Shown here piece by piece: positions 1 through 12,677 of a DNA stretch of 64,000 nt. Below the pieces are notes generated by a model, which did no database searches, was not told the origin of the DNA, and saw nothing but the letters and a program-made list of their open reading frames with translations. The translations under genes and the position numbers were made by a program. Numbering within the stretch: position 1 is the stretch's first letter; the number at the start of each line of letters is the position of its first letter. Source of the stretch: Haliotis asinina (taxonomy: Eukaryota > Mollusca > Gastropoda > Lepetellida > Haliotidae); the NCBI RefSeq assembly GCF_037392515.1, contig NC_090280.1:28835118-28899117 (forward strand). The letters are read 5' to 3'.

Positions 1-129
1 TTTCATAGTTTTTTGTTGTTGTTTTCGCTGTTTCAGTGGTTAGGTAATATGTTTATGTCACCATTTCCACAAATGTTTGCTTTTCTGCATTGTTCTGCAC
101 AGAGGGAAAGCTTTCTTTGGTAGGTCTGA

Positions 130-288
130 AGTTTGGACCAGACAAGTCAGTGACTATCACCATGAGCATGAGCTGCTGGGATGTGATGACATAAGAAATC
201 AGTGAACCTGACAATCCGATCCAGTTAGTCACCTCTTACGACAAGCATGGGTTGCTGTAGAACAATTCTAACCTGGATCTTCAAGGGT
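130..288 (-). mobile_element. SINE-A copy, partial
   Basis: Carries the family core read in reverse: the GACCAGACAA block, the ATGAGCAT block and the CTCTTACGACAAGCATGGG block in the usual order. Strand is defined by the (ACTC)n tail of full copies. The 3' half is missing. Confidence 0.8.
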
Positions 289-533
289 TTGAGAAGAGGC
301 CAGTGGTGTGCTAGTTTAATAACACTGTAAGTTGATCAGATTCACTCGGTGCTGCAGACTGACTGTTCAAGTTCTTTGGGATTTTACAGGAGCTTCAAAT
401 AGTGGCATTTACTTTTAAACAACTGTCTTTTCGAACGAGTTACGATTTAACTTCCCATTATCATTATACACAGACAAAAGCAAACAGTACATTCAGCATT
501 AATATTCATCGATTGGTTTCATAATGACAAGGG

Positions 534-655
534 GAGGTGGGGTGGCCTAGTGGTTAAGGCATCTGCTTGCCACACTAAAGATACGGATTTGATCCTCAAC
601 ATTGGTACGGTGTATCAAACCCATTTCTGGTGTAAACAGCCATGCAAAACATTCC
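534..655 (+). mobile_element. SINE-B copy (tRNA-headed), partial
   Basis: The head reads GGGGTGGCCTAGTGGTTAAG, an A-box-like start of a tRNA-derived promoter. A decayed B box and the 'catttctggtgt' linker follow. The 3' tail is lost. Confidence 0.75.
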
Positions 656-967
656 TGAAAAAATGGCTGCCTTAGGTAATTTGTCTGTTAATAATATTTA
701 AAAATCAATGCATGTGTCATCATAATTGTCTTGAAATGCAAGACTGTATATACTTTAGGGGAGCCCTTTGCCTGTTGTTGCAAGCATCATTGAAAATTAT
801 ACATTGTATTTGTACTCAAGTCCAGCTGAACATGCTGATCTGGAGACAGAAATCAGGCATAATGTCAGATGGCTTTTGTCTGAATCCAGATGTGTTAAAA
901 TACAGATTTAGACAAACCCTACAATAAAATATACCACATGAGCACTTATGTAAGTGGTATGTTAGAG

Positions 968-1122
968 TCAATGAGTGAGCATGGTTTTACACTGTTTTTA
1001 GCAATATTCCAGAAATATCATGGCGGGGAAGAGCAGAAATGGGATATATCATACCCATGGTAGGAACTGAACTCGGGTCTTCAGCGTGTCAAGCAACTGC
1101 TTTAACCACTTGGCTACCCCAC
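968..1122 (-). mobile_element. SINE-B copy
   Basis: On the minus strand the GGGGTAGCC head and TTAAAGCA follow the usual order and end in the 'gcaatattccag' tail region. It directly abuts the target duplication of the next SINE-A. Confidence 0.85.
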
Positions 1123-1137
1123 CATCCTGGCATTTAA

Positions 1138-1410
1138 AAGTGAGTGAGTGAGTGAGTTTAGTTTTACGCCACACTCAGCAATATTCCAGTTATATGGCAG
1201 CAGTCTGTAAATAATCGAGCCTGGAACAGACAATCCAGTGATCAAAAGCATGAGCATTGATCTGCACAATTGGGAACCGATGACCTGTGTCAACCAAGAG
1301 AGCGAGTCTGACCAGCTAATCCTGTTAGTGGCCTCTTACGACAAGCAGAGTCACCATTTATGGCAAGCATGGGTTGCTGAAGGCCTATTCTACCCCAGAC
1401 CTTCATGGGT
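1138..1410 (-). mobile_element. SINE-A copy, full length, with target site duplication
   Basis: A nearly complete copy of about 273 bp. It is flanked by the 13 bp direct repeat TCCTGGCATTTAA at 1125-1137 and 1411-1423, so both ends of the family are visible here. Confidence 0.93.
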
Positions 1411-2629
1411 TCCTGGCATTTAAGAAAGTGAGAAATACAAAATAGGCAAACTTTATAGACAACACATTCTGTGAGTATGACATTTAGGTACAAATTCTTG
1501 TACAGATGTCAAGCATGAATCTGTGTGAAAACATCACACTTACAAAACAGAGACATTCTTATACATAAAATGTGTCAATACTAAACCACAGGAGACTGGA
1601 ATTTATTTCTATCATTGTGGAGTCCAAGTACTACTACTTATTCCAACCAGAAAGTGACCACATACATCTGATAAAAGGTAACCTCCCAGTATGGCCCGTC
1701 TCACTATGGCCCGCATGTTTTCACGTTTTTAACTGATTCTGCCCTGAGCTCCCACTATGGACCACCTCCTTATAAGGCTTCCCACTATGGACCTTGACTC
1801 CATTACAGCATAGTGAACTACTGAGAACAAACAGTTGTTCACTAGTTTAGTGGCCTGATGACTGTGCTGCTGACCTCTCATACGGCCTGACTGAACAACA
1901 TCATCTGTTCTATTTATTACACTACAGTTTTACAAGCATGGATAGTGTGAAAGTAGTTAATCTCCTCATTGCTTCTCCAGCTTAATTGGCTCTCCTTAAT
2001 TAGTTAGTGTCATGCATCCCAGATTGGGCCACCTCATTATACCAACTACTAGACTGGACCCTGTATTCAGTCAACCATAACAAGTGCCGGGTGGGGGGGG
2101 GGGGCTGGACTAATACTTTACAGAAACTAATACTTTAAATTTACGTTAAAATACAAGGAAAAGGACTTCATAAAATTCTTCATTTTGGTAATCTGGACTT
2201 GAAATACATTCCAGGTTTCCACGGGCTGTATTAAGCTAGAGGATGAACAAAGGGAGGTAACTCCTAGTTAATTAATTCATAACTTATAAGTTAAATCTTT
2301 CATTATTGATCCTCAAGACTGAATTTTATACTTAGTCAAAGAGGTATTATATTATGACACTTTCGTATTATTTTAGTCTCAGTAACATGCCTTGACTCAT
2401 TTAATTAAAAAAATATAATCAAACAAAATGATACATTCCATATTTACTTTGAACCATGTTGAACTTGCCAGATGAGCATGCTGCCTAATCACTGTGAAGG
2501 GATTGATCTTGTTTGGGAAATTAATCTTGTTTTTGAAAACAAATTTGCCCATTGTAGTCAACCCGGATAATGACAACATTTATAAAGTTTGTTATATGCT
2601 GGGCTGACAAAACCTCGAAACCACTAGGG

Positions 2630-2895
2630 AAATGCTGAAATGTATTCCTGGAAAACATTGGTAAAGCCATGATTTATTCCTGGACAATTCAGGAAACACA
2701 AAGGTTATTCCTGGACAATTTCTACTTGGGAAGACAAAGATTTATTTCTGGACAACTTTGGAAACACAAAGATATATTTCTTGACAGTTCCTTCTTGGGA
2801 ACACAAAGCTTTCTCCCTTTAAAATTTGGGGTAAGTGAAGACGTATTCCTGGAGAATCTGGTAAACATAATCTTTATTTATTCCTAGAAAATATT
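2630..2895. repeat. Degenerate minisatellite (TTATTCCTGGACAA motif)
   Basis: The phrases TATTCCTGGA and AAACACAAAG alternate at least six times with spacings of roughly 30-50 bp. The open frame across it is a by-product of the repeat and is not a gene. Confidence 0.65.
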
Positions 2896-2987
2896 AGAAA
2901 AGCCAAGATATCCAGGGAAAAAAAATTCCTGTCACATTCAGCACAACCATATAAATTCCAGTTAGAATTTATCTTTAGCAACCTAGG

Positions 2988-3145
2988 CAAGCTGTAAGAG
3001 ACAACTAATGGGATCAGGTGGTCCTGATCGCTGACTAGCTTAACACGTCATCACAACAGCATGTATCAATGCTCATGTTTGTTGACTGTCTAGTCCAGAC
3101 TCCATTATTTACAGACCACTGACAAATGGTTGGAATATGAGCAGG
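2988..3145 (+). mobile_element. SINE-A copy, decayed
   Basis: Retains the GGGATCAGGTGGTC block, the 'gactgtctagtccagactc' block and 'attatttacagaccact' in order. Both ends are eroded. Confidence 0.75.
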
Positions 3146-3767
3146 GAGTCAGTGTTCATGTAATGCTACAAAACTGCATTTTTCAAACAAAAAATAATAA
3201 AAACACATAAAGAACATTTTGCATGCTTGTTTTGGACGCATTGATTCTGATCTACTTTATTTTAAAAAGTACCATAAAACAGCAACATTTAGCCTTTGAA
3301 ATGATTCAGGATTGGAGTGAAAACTGCATCCACAAAAGATTTGGACTACATATTCATAATTTGATTTCTGCATGCACCCATAAAAAAACCCTACCACATA
3401 CCCTTGGAGTGAAACTAAACTCACTCACTCAACTTTTGTAGTTAAAGAGATGTCAAGCAGACGTCAAGTGAAGCAGATGCTTGTAGGTAATTTAGGTCAT
3501 TTGGCCTAAGAACAAAAAATGCTGTGACTGCGATTACCCGAACAACCCTTGAATGCGATTGATATACGATTGTTTTTTTCCCCACCACCAACGAACATCA
3601 GCATTCTGACAGAAAAATGAACATGATGGCTGGAAGCTTGATTGAATGATTTATCACTCAATGTCATCTAAACTGTTTAAAAGGGAGAGTGTGGATATAT
3701 AACAGTGTTAGTTACTGGGATACACACCTCTTCTACTATTACATACAATTTAACCAGGGACAGACTA

Positions 3768-3848
3768 TAGACAAGCTTGTCGTAAGAGGCGACTAGCGGA
3801 ATTGGGAAATCAGACTACATGACTTGGTAGACTGCATGTCAATGCACC
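3768..3848 (+). mobile_element. SINE-A fragment
   Basis: Only the middle block is left: GCTTGTCGTAAGAGGCGACT followed by a decayed GGGATCGGGTGGTC and 'acttggt'. Confidence 0.65.
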
Positions 3849-4807
3849 CTAGCTGCGCAGATAAATCCTAATCACAAGACCATCTGGTCCAGACTTGATT
3901 AGGCCATTACTTACTGACTGCAATGAGGAAGATGGAACACTGCTGAGTGCAACATAAACAATACAATTCAGCACATCTGGGGACCTGATAATCACCTGGA
4001 ACAATTCACTTTGTGATTGAACAACAAAGAACAAATCGCAGAATGAAGCATGGTTGGGGCTGTCACTCATCACTTCATACTTACAAGTGACACCATCAAA
4101 TTTGGACAGACCCTCTACGAAACAGCTCACTTTGAATGTAGAATGGGTGTTTAATTATAATAAACATACAATTCAGCGATGCAGCTTGTTTAACTCATGG
4201 TGACGTAAAGTCACAATATAACTGAATTTCTATAGATGGGTAATTTAACTAGAACAAGCTACCATACAGGTTGACTGTACCTATTCCACGTATGACAATA
4301 CACCTACGACCCAGCAATTCGCTCACCAATGGTTTCTTGAAGTCGTTTCGCTTCAGTGCTTTTCGACAACTTACAGTGAAAATACTATATCAGTTAGACA
4401 TGAGGGTTTATGTTGAGAATTATTTGTTAATACACACCGTGCATATCAAGTTGAAGTCGCTCTTCTGATTTGGTTTAAAGTGTTAAATAGCAAGTCTCGG
4501 CCTATCGCTTTGTTTTCACATTTCTTTACCGGAAGTCACCATTCTAAGGGGCATAACTCAACCCGGAAAACGATTTCTTGAAAGCATTTTATTACTCTTC
4601 GACAAACTTTGGTCTTCGAGTAAATTTCTTGAAAGCGATTTAAGAAGTCGGGCGATGATGAAAACACATACTTGCACATGAAGCAGTATGAATAATGAAT
4701 TCCGAATAAAGAATAAAAATAAGTTGTTATGAGTAAGGAAACGTGTCATACTATTCAAATGGTCCGAGGTTGCGATTTTCGTGGCTGGTTTGATGAAAGA
4801 TGTATGT

Positions 4808-6820
4808 TTAAAGGGGCACTGATGCGGAGCGAATAATGCTTCACGCCAACGGTCTAATTACGAAAGCAGACCGCAAATTGGTCAGCGCCCACTCCTTCGA
4901 CCGTGACGGACAAAGGAACTGGGCTCCTGTCCATATTAGCAGAATTTCTTCACCTAAACAGTCAGGAGGCCGGAGGCCCATCACATGCCAATTGTTTAAA
5001 ATATCCATGATATTCCTTGTCTGATCGTAACCATATATCCCAGCAGTGTAGTTCTTTTCGGATGCTTGGATGGTATACTTACTGATCCAATTTGATCCTA
5101 TTTCTGTGTTTTTAACCTCGATATTTAATCATGTTATGTGAAAATATGATGTCTACAGGCACATAGCAGCCATTTGTTTCAGTACGGAAGATTGCAAAGC
5201 TTTATGTTTAGGTAGTTTTGAGTGTTGGTTGAGCTGTGATAGCAAATAGCATACGTAAATTTTGGTAGCTGTGGTAGCTACAATGGTTTATTATTTATGA
5301 TAATAAAACACACAGTTGATTTATTTGAATTCGTAAACAAAAAAACGATGACTTTGCCTTTGGTAGAGAAATCTGAAAATTGTCTTACGTTAAAAAAACC
5401 CCTTCATTTCACCTATTTACCCAAGTACACAGCAAATGCCTGTGTGCATTCCTGATGTAACGAAATTCCGTTGGTATCCTCAAAACAGTTTCGGCCCATA
5501 AATGTTTTCAGGCTGCATGCGACACAGAGATTACATCTTCCTTGCTGTAACTCGCGTTTGATGGTGTAAACCTACACGTGTTGTTTGTCATCATTCTCTT
5601 GATGGTCAATTCATGAATTTATAACAGGTATAATTAGTAGCAACACCACTTCAGTTACTCAACAAAGGTTCCCATTTGGCATTTCTCCTGTCTGGAGTAA
5701 ATACTCAACATTATAAATTAAGGTCTGTGATGGCAAATGTATTGTATGTTATGTAATATGTGCAAGTAAGTGATGCAAGAGGGTTTATCAGCTGAGTTAC
5801 AAAAACAAACATCGATCAAAGGATTAACCGATAACACACTGATTGATTAATTTCTTTTATCTTCTAGCGGATTTGTCAAAAGGCAGTGTGTGTGTAGATG
5901 ACTACACCCTGTCGTAAAGTGTGAGTGCAAAAACAACATCCTCCCTTCAAAGAATTAACCACCCTTGCGTTGATTGATTGATTGCTCAATATTGGTTAAC
6001 TAAATTACTTAGAATAGTGGACATCATACAGTTAGTTGCCAGGTGTGCTATCTTGGGAGACCAATGAGAGGTTTATCTAGTTTTCACCAACGAAAGACGT
6101 GAAACGATGTGTTACTTTTTCGCAAATGAGACAGTTGTATGACACGCGACACAGAGCAGGATTATTTACCAGCTGCAGATGAATGGAATACGATTTCTTT
6201 TACGTGGATATTGATGGATACATTCCTGAACAAGGTAGTAGCCTGGCATTGTCGCTATCAAATTAGTCTGTTTTACATTCATTATTTGTATTTTGTTTTA
6301 ATTTATTTGTTGTAGTATTCAGCAGAATCTGTATGACAGAAAACACACACTAGATCTCGTATGTGTGTGAAATAGAATCCACATTGGCAATCTATACAAT
6401 GTATAAATGTTATGTTAGAAATTTACTATGAGTATAAGCAAATCGTATGTTCTTTCATTAATTTTCAGAATTATACAAATATGACAATAAACTAATTAGG
6501 GTTATGGCACAAAATATAGAGACGTACATTGGCTTCGTTATTTTTCCGTCCTAATAGTTTTTTACCATCTCTATCACTGGCAGATGATTAACCTTCAAAG
6601 TGTTTCATTTGTTTTCCTAATACATTTGTAATGAAGTACAAATGACTTCACCTCAGTTATCTGTCTATAATTAAACTATCAATTGCGCTTACGGACTGCG
6701 CAGCAGAGGTCACTAACCAGTCACGAATTCTGGGATATCATCCGGGTACTCACGGGAGAAAAACAATAACAAAAGTTTACACCAGTCCACGGAAATTGCT
6801 CCGCATCAGTGCCCCTTTAA
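4808..6820. mobile_element. Non-autonomous DNA transposon with TTAA target duplication
   Basis: Perfect 24 bp inverted repeats lie at 4807-4830 and 6798-6821, with AAAGGGGCACTGATGCGGAG at the left and its complement at the right. Each end contains TTAA at the junction, so the element reads TTAA-AGGGGCACTG...CAGTGCCCCT-TTAA. TTAA targets are known for piggyBac- and Kolobok-type elements. The 2.0 kb interior has no frame above about 60 codons and no transposase, so it depends on a partner in trans. Which superfamily supplies the transposase is inference only. Confidence 0.85.
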
Positions 6821-7111
6821 AAACGTGTAAAGGACCACTCGAAGCATGTATTTATGAACATGTTCCTTAAAGTGGATGGTTTCTCTCTGATAAAACTTTA
6901 TTTAACCACATACACGTTAGAAAAGACCTTGCTTTCCCTGTCCTACAAGTGACATTAGAAGCAGACGAAATAAGTACGGATTGCAAATTGTTATTTTCAA
7001 CAATGAATCATTTTTGTTTGCATTATTCCTTAATTGATTACTGAAATCCACATATGGGTTGTCACACATAACCGTTCGCATCAGGACTGATCAGGTTTCA
7101 TTCCTGTTTTA

Positions 7112-7320
7112 GGGGGACCCTTGAAGATCCGGGCTATAATTGTTCTGTAGCAGCCCACAGAGGTGACAAAGCGTTTGGGGGTGATCAAGCCTATTTGCTT
7201 GCCACGTCGTCATATTGCAGTTGCGTAGAACGATGCTCATACTGTTGACCATTGGATTATCTAGTCCAGACTCAGATTATGTTCAGAGGCTGGAATACTA
7301 TTGAGTGCGATGCTAACAAC
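7112..7320 (+). mobile_element. SINE-A copy, internally divergent
   Basis: Starts at GGACCCTTGAAGATCCGGG, the family's 5' end, and passes 'cgatgctcatactgttgacc' to 'cagaggctggaatact'. The middle is rearranged around a GCTTGCCACGTCG stretch. Confidence 0.75.
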
Positions 7321-7467
7321 AACCAACCAACCGTTTTTGTGGGATGACACCAAGTGCTGCACATGGAAGATTTGGTCCACTTAGTGCTTTCCTTTCGCAT
7401 GGACTTGTCATATGAAAACTTATACCAACGTCACAAAACGATTTCATTCACTTCTTTGTTTGGTGAA

Positions 7468-7692
7468 AAAGGCTATAAAAGGCGACTATGCTTGTCTTAA
7501 GAGGCGACTAAAGGGATCGGGTGGTCAGACTCGCTGACTTGGTTGGCACACGTCATCGGTTCCCAATAGCGCAAGTCGATGTTCATGCTGTTGATCACTG
7601 GATTGTCTGGTCCAGATTCTACTATTTACAGACGGCCGCCATATAACTGGAATATTGGCGAGTGCTACGTAAAACTCAAGTCACCCACTCTT
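7468..7692 (+). mobile_element. SINE-A copy, 5' truncated
   Basis: Continuous match from AAAAGGCGACTATGCTTGTC to the tail 'gctacgtaaaactcaagtc'. It lacks only the first 45 bp or so. Confidence 0.88.
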
Positions 7693-8471
7693 TGTTTCAT
7701 ACTTAACGGTGTCAGTTGGAGTACGACCACACTAAAAGGGAATGAAAATTCCAAGATGAAGTCGTTCACGTAAGCACAGGACCATTTAGCGTCGCCGACT
7801 CAACGGGATGGGTTTCACACCAACATACAGGGGGTCCCTTTGACAGCAAAGTGAGCGAGTTAATTCCAGAATTGAATCCTAAGATCATACAAAGGCAAAT
7901 GCATTTCAAAATACATTAGTTTATTGCAGACAAAAAAACAAAACAACAACAACAAAAACCCCAAACAAACAAAAAACAAACAAAACAAAACAGAAATCAT
8001 GAGACATGCTGTACTGCTCTTTGAGAAAAAAAATACCTTTCAGTTTGTGAGCAGCAGGTCTAGTGTGTTAGTAAATGTACATAAGATGTTTCCTTAGATC
8101 GAATACTAGTGTCAAAGTGCCAGTATCATATATTCGCATGTATCATAGTCAGTCTGATTAGTTATGGTATGTATATCTGCAGCAATATCGCTGATCTGAT
8201 TGACATAAACCATGAAGGCCTCCGTTCTTAATTGTCACTGATATAATTTAAACCTTAAATTCTCACATTTGATCTGATTTTGATTGATTGATCATTGTTG
8301 TCAAAACATAAAAACCAAAACTACCCAAACCATCCCGCAGTGCACACCTCCCAACAGTTCTGGCAAGTCCCAAAATTCGGAATTCATACAAATTTAATTA
8401 TGCAACCCTAACGCCCACTTCAGCTTGCCCTATCTGTCCAAGCCCCTCGTCCTTCGATCAAACACTGGGAT

Positions 8472-8640
8472 AGTGGGATAGTCTATCTACCGGTTGAAGT
8501 GCAGGCTCGTCACGCCAAAGACCCGGATTCGATTACCCACATGGGCACTGCATGTGAAGCCCATATCTGGTGTCCTTCGCCGTGATAATGTTGGAACATT
8601 GCTAAAAGCAGTGTAAACACCAACCCCACTCACTCGAGCA
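8472..8640 (+). mobile_element. SINE-B copy
   Basis: The head is decayed. AGACCCGGATTCGATTACCC carries the B box, then comes 'cccatatctggtgtccttcg', and the copy ends 'gctaaaagcagtgtaaacac' with an ACTC tail. Confidence 0.85.
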
Positions 8641-8747
8641 AACACCAAACGGTATGGAGGGCCCATGTGCGAATACTCATGCTGATTATGTACTCATTAA
8701 GCGCACATAAAATCTTGAAATCATCATGCACATGACTCAGCCGAGGA

Positions 8748-8942
8748 AGGCGTGAGTGAGTTGTGTTTTACACTCCGTTTCAGCAATATCCCTTCCCACA
8801 CACTGCCCACACGTGGAGAATCGAACCCATGCCGGTAGTATAGTGTTTTTAAGCGTGCTCTCATCACCCGCGCTCGATTCCACAATGTGTGTCCCCCGCC
8901 TTTCGGGAATACTGCTAAAAGTTGGATAAAACTTGGTTCACA
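8748..8942. mobile_element. Two facing SINE-B fragments
   Basis: 8748-8840 reads as minus-strand SINE-B (GTGAGTGAG start, 'gagaatcgaacccatgccgg'). 8868-8942 reads as plus-strand SINE-B ('cccgcgctcgattccacaat' to 'gctaaaagttgg'). They are tail to tail. Confidence 0.7.
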
Positions 8943-9534
8943 CACGCGCTTTACATATTCACAATTAATGGCTTATTCCTCTATATGCATGTAGTTCATT
9001 ATGATTTTGGAGGTCATTCGTAACTTGGACATAACTCACATCACCGAGCACTGGTCTGTCATTACAGAGGCTACCCAACGTGAATTGTGATGAAGGCATA
9101 TGCGTCGATATCTATGTAATAACGGCAGTTCAAAATTGCAGAAAAGGTTTATTATACCAAGACAAATAATATGGATGTCAGTCAACATAAACACAATAAT
9201 GCTAGAGTGAGTGAGTTAGATCTCTCGGCAATATGTACTCGGCATTTGTATATAATGAATGTACGGAAACAAATATACAAGTACATAGCTTGTATGCAAG
9301 GTCCTTATGTGAACTTGTAAACTACAGGGCAAAAGAAACTTATAAATTTTAAATTAACATTTTCGTAATTACAGACACTGTCAGAAAGTGAAATATTTTC
9401 AGAAACAATCGCCAAAACGCATTCTGTGTTCAAGTAGCAGGGTAAAAAGCCCGTGATTAAGTGAATTCCGTGTTGGCATGAAACGAACAGGACGTACAGG
9501 ATCCAGTGTTTAGTTTCGTTGACACAGTTGACAC

Positions 9535-9655
9535 ATGTCACCGTATACCATCTGCGTAGATCGATATTGATTATTGGATTTTCTGGTACAGACTTGATAA
9601 TTTACAGACCGCCACCATCTAGGTGAATGCGGCGTTAGATAACAATCAGTTAGTC
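9535..9655 (+). mobile_element. SINE-A 3' fragment
   Basis: Retains 'gcgtagatcgatattgatta', 'ggattttctggtacagactt' and 'atttacagaccgccaccat' in family order. Confidence 0.75.
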
Positions 9656-9889
9656 AATTAATGTACTTGTTTCCAGTTACGTTATTCAAAATCAGACCTC
9701 ACATGACGACTATGATGTATTAAGCGAAATCACACTGGCGGTGTTTTAAAGTTGCGTAAAACTTCACTCTTTCACTCCCTCACTCACTAACTCACACCTC
9801 ACTCGCCTTTGGTACTAAGACACATGTGGTAATCACTGACAGTAACGTAAAGCGGCAAGCTATTTATAACATGCCAAACATGCTGTTTA

Positions 9890-10500
9890 TAACAGACCAA
9901 AACGGACTCCCCTCTGACAAAGCCCTTACATCAAACAAAACGAACGCCCTTCTGACAAAGCAGTCACATCAAACAGGGCTGTTTATATCGTCAAGTTAAT
10001 AAAAACAACAACAACAACAACAAAAAAACCCCAAAACAGTCTCCCTGTCGATGTTTTGTCCCGAAACAAAACCGACGTCTTTCTGAAAATGTCCTCGAAC
10101 GAGAACGGACGTCCTTCTGACAATATGTTCACATGAAACAAAATGAAACTTCTTGTTTGTTAATGTCACCACATAAAACAAACTGATGTCCCCCTGCCAA
10201 TGTAATCTCCCTAAACAAAACAGACGTCTTTTTGATAATGGTGCCCTCACATCAAACGAAACGATCATTTTTCTGAGAATATCCTCACACCAAACGGCAT
10301 GGAGCGTCCTTTGTTTTAATGTCATCACATGAAGGAAACACTCGCAATGTACTCTCTTCCAACGTCTCTCCGACATAGTCCTCAGACAAAAGAGAACGAA
10401 CGTCTTTCTGACAATGTCGTATCAAAGAAAGGAAGCACCTTTCTGGCAATGTCTTCGCACGAAACACAACGTGTTAGTTTCAGACATTAAGCCTCACTGG
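9890..10500. repeat. Degenerate 36-38 bp minisatellite
   Basis: The phrase GACGTCTTTCTGACAATGTC, with variants, recurs more than ten times, often about 36-38 bp apart and joined by 'cacatcaaacaaaac'. The minus-strand frames across it are repeat by-products. Confidence 0.75.
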
Positions 10501-11775
10501 AGCCCGTTCCATCCATAAGATACTCGCCCATTCGTCTCTCTGGGGACCAAATATAGAAAATCAATAATGTTATGATAAAAATATGTGTATGTTTTGAAAA
10601 ACACAAGTTACATTATTTAAAATCAAACGTTGCATCATCTCAATTCAAATAACCCATGCAATATAATTGCCCCTACCCAGTCCACACCTTCCACTCGTAT
10701 CTATTTCCCCACCCCCTCGTCAGGTTTACTCCACCTTGAATTGCCCACGTGTTACTGTGTCCACCATCAGAGACCATACATGGTCTCTGCCACCATCTTA
10801 TATACCCCCGTGTCATATCGTTCCCCACGTTGTAAAACCCATCCAGTTTTAGAGGTTACCATGTTAAATAAACCTTCGCGATGCATTGTTCCTGTTGTAA
10901 AATCAGACGAGTGGTAGGCTTCCCAAGTCGATATTGTTGCGAGCGGGTGACCATCGTTTATCGAGCTAAGGGAGATAACTGACTATAAAAGCGGAAGCTG
11001 GATTCCTACAGCAAGCTAAATTCCTTGACTCGGGAATGCCACCCCACGAGTCATCACCCTCACCTTGGCGTTTCTTTTTATGTGCTGCCCTCTTCTCCAC
11101 TGACTCTAGCCCTGAAATATGTGACAGCATGTAAGGACAGTCTTCTTTTTCTGAAAATCTCAGAAATACAAACTAAATGTGTTTACTTGTTCACATGCGA
11201 AGTGTCAATAAACTGTTTTAACCATATATATACGTCATTCTGATGGGCACTGCGCACACAGCAAATCTCCACCTATACCGTATTCGTTATACCAGCGTGG
11301 ATCAGGCGATCCAGTGACTGACTGACATCAAGTGCACCGATATCAGCAACTGAAAGCAATGATGTTGTGCATACCCGAAAACAGCCATGAGATTCACGCT
11401 TTTATTATTCACGCAAGGCTCTAACAGCAAAACTGACAAATGTCAGCCCAAATAATCGAAACAAACAACCAGAGCATATGCTCGTAGCCACTAGTTAAGA
11501 TGTCCGGGTTGGGATGTTGGGTTTGACGTCGTGTATCACGGAACACGGTCGGGTACTGAAACTCACGCTGAAGGATAAGTAGGCAGCCTTTGTATCCTGA
11601 TAGAGTTGTTATTCACGATGTTGCCTGATGGCATTAACCGTGTTACGTTTTTTTCCAGTACGTGCCATGTATTACGTACGGTGCTAATTATCTGCACACG
11701 GCGTGTCCTCAGTTCCTCGTGTGAGAGTATTCCCTGCACATGCCATATTTTATGTTACCTGTGTTACTCTTTCCA

Positions 11776-11884
11776 GGGCCCACTTGCACAAAGCGATCTT
11801 AGCACTACAATCATTGTAACTCCCATTCTCCAGTATAGGCGAAAGATAGTTGTAGCGCTAAGATCGCTTTGTGCAAGTGGGCCC
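11776..11884. mobile_element. Hairpin MITE, 109 bp
   Basis: The two arms are near-perfect inverted copies: GGGCCCACTTGCACAAAGCG at the left and its complement at the right end, continuing through 'atcttagc.ctacaa'. The loop is about 30 bp. It has no coding capacity and no clear longer target duplication. It sits immediately left of the 81 bp tandem array. Confidence 0.88.
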
Positions 11885-12312
11885 AGGTGTGGCATACCCC
11901 CGTGTAACCAGCGTTACAGTGTTCCCTGTGCATGGCATGTTCTGTGTTACCAGTGATACGCTTTCCACATGTAGCATCCCCTGTGTTATCAGTGTTACAA
12001 TGTTCCATACTCGTGGCATGCTCTGTGTTACCAGTGATGCGCTTTCCACATGTAGCATCCCCTATGTTATCAGTGTTACAATGTTCCATCCTCGTGGCAT
12101 GCTCTGTGTTACCAGTGATACGCTTTCCACATGTAGCAGCCCCTATGTTATCAGTGTTACAATGTTCCATACTCGTGACATGTCCTACGTTACCAGTGTT
12201 ACAATGTTCCCTGCATGTGGCATGTTCTATGTTACCAGTGAACAATGTTCCCTACATGATGTGACATATCCTGAGTTACCAGTGATACAATGTTCCCTGC
12301 AATGTCTATGTT
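11885..12312. repeat. 81 bp tandem repeat open in several frames
   Basis: GCTTTCCACATGTAGCA recurs at 11960, 12041 and 12122, an exact 81 bp period. Each unit has two related halves containing TGTTACCAGTG. Because 81 is a multiple of three, long frames open on both strands, which explains the overlapping 110-147 codon frames without any gene. The array decays rightwards to about 12,310. Confidence 0.88.
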
Positions 12313-12504
12313 AGTGTTAGCGGTGTTCCACTTTTTCTCTTTGACGTGTTCTTTGTTCCCATTGGAACATTGTACGGCGTATGTGACCTTAGTCGATGTG
12401 TATAACGGCCCCCATACGTCTTCTGTCCCATTTCTTTAGTTAACACTGACAGAGTGTTCCCAACATGTTGTAATATGTAGGGTCAGTTCTTACCATCCTC
12501 GTGC

Positions 12505-12677
12505 GATGGGGTAGCCTAGTGGTTAAAGCGTTCGCTCGTCAAGCTGAAGACCCGGATTCGGTTCCCCACGTGGACACAATGTGTGAAGCCGATTTTCTGG
12601 TGTCCCCCGCCGAGAATTTGCTGGAATATTGCTAAAAGCGGCGTAAAACTAAAACTCACTCACTCACTCACTCACTC
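12505..12677 (+). mobile_element. SINE-B copy, near full length
   Basis: The best-preserved SINE-B here: GATGGGGTAGCCTAGTGG head (A box), CCGGATTCGGTTCCCC (B box), 'tctggtgtcccccgccg', then 'gctaaaagcggcgtaaaact' and an ACTC tail of about six units. Confidence 0.93.

Noticed and set aside
3849..4130. 93-codon minus-strand frame with a GTAAGT inside
   Set aside because: Could hold a short exon, but no family, no partner exon and no clear acceptor.
11811..12314. Overlapping frames of 110-147 codons on both strands
   Set aside because: They follow from an 81 bp tandem repeat whose length is a multiple of three; no domain or start context supports them.
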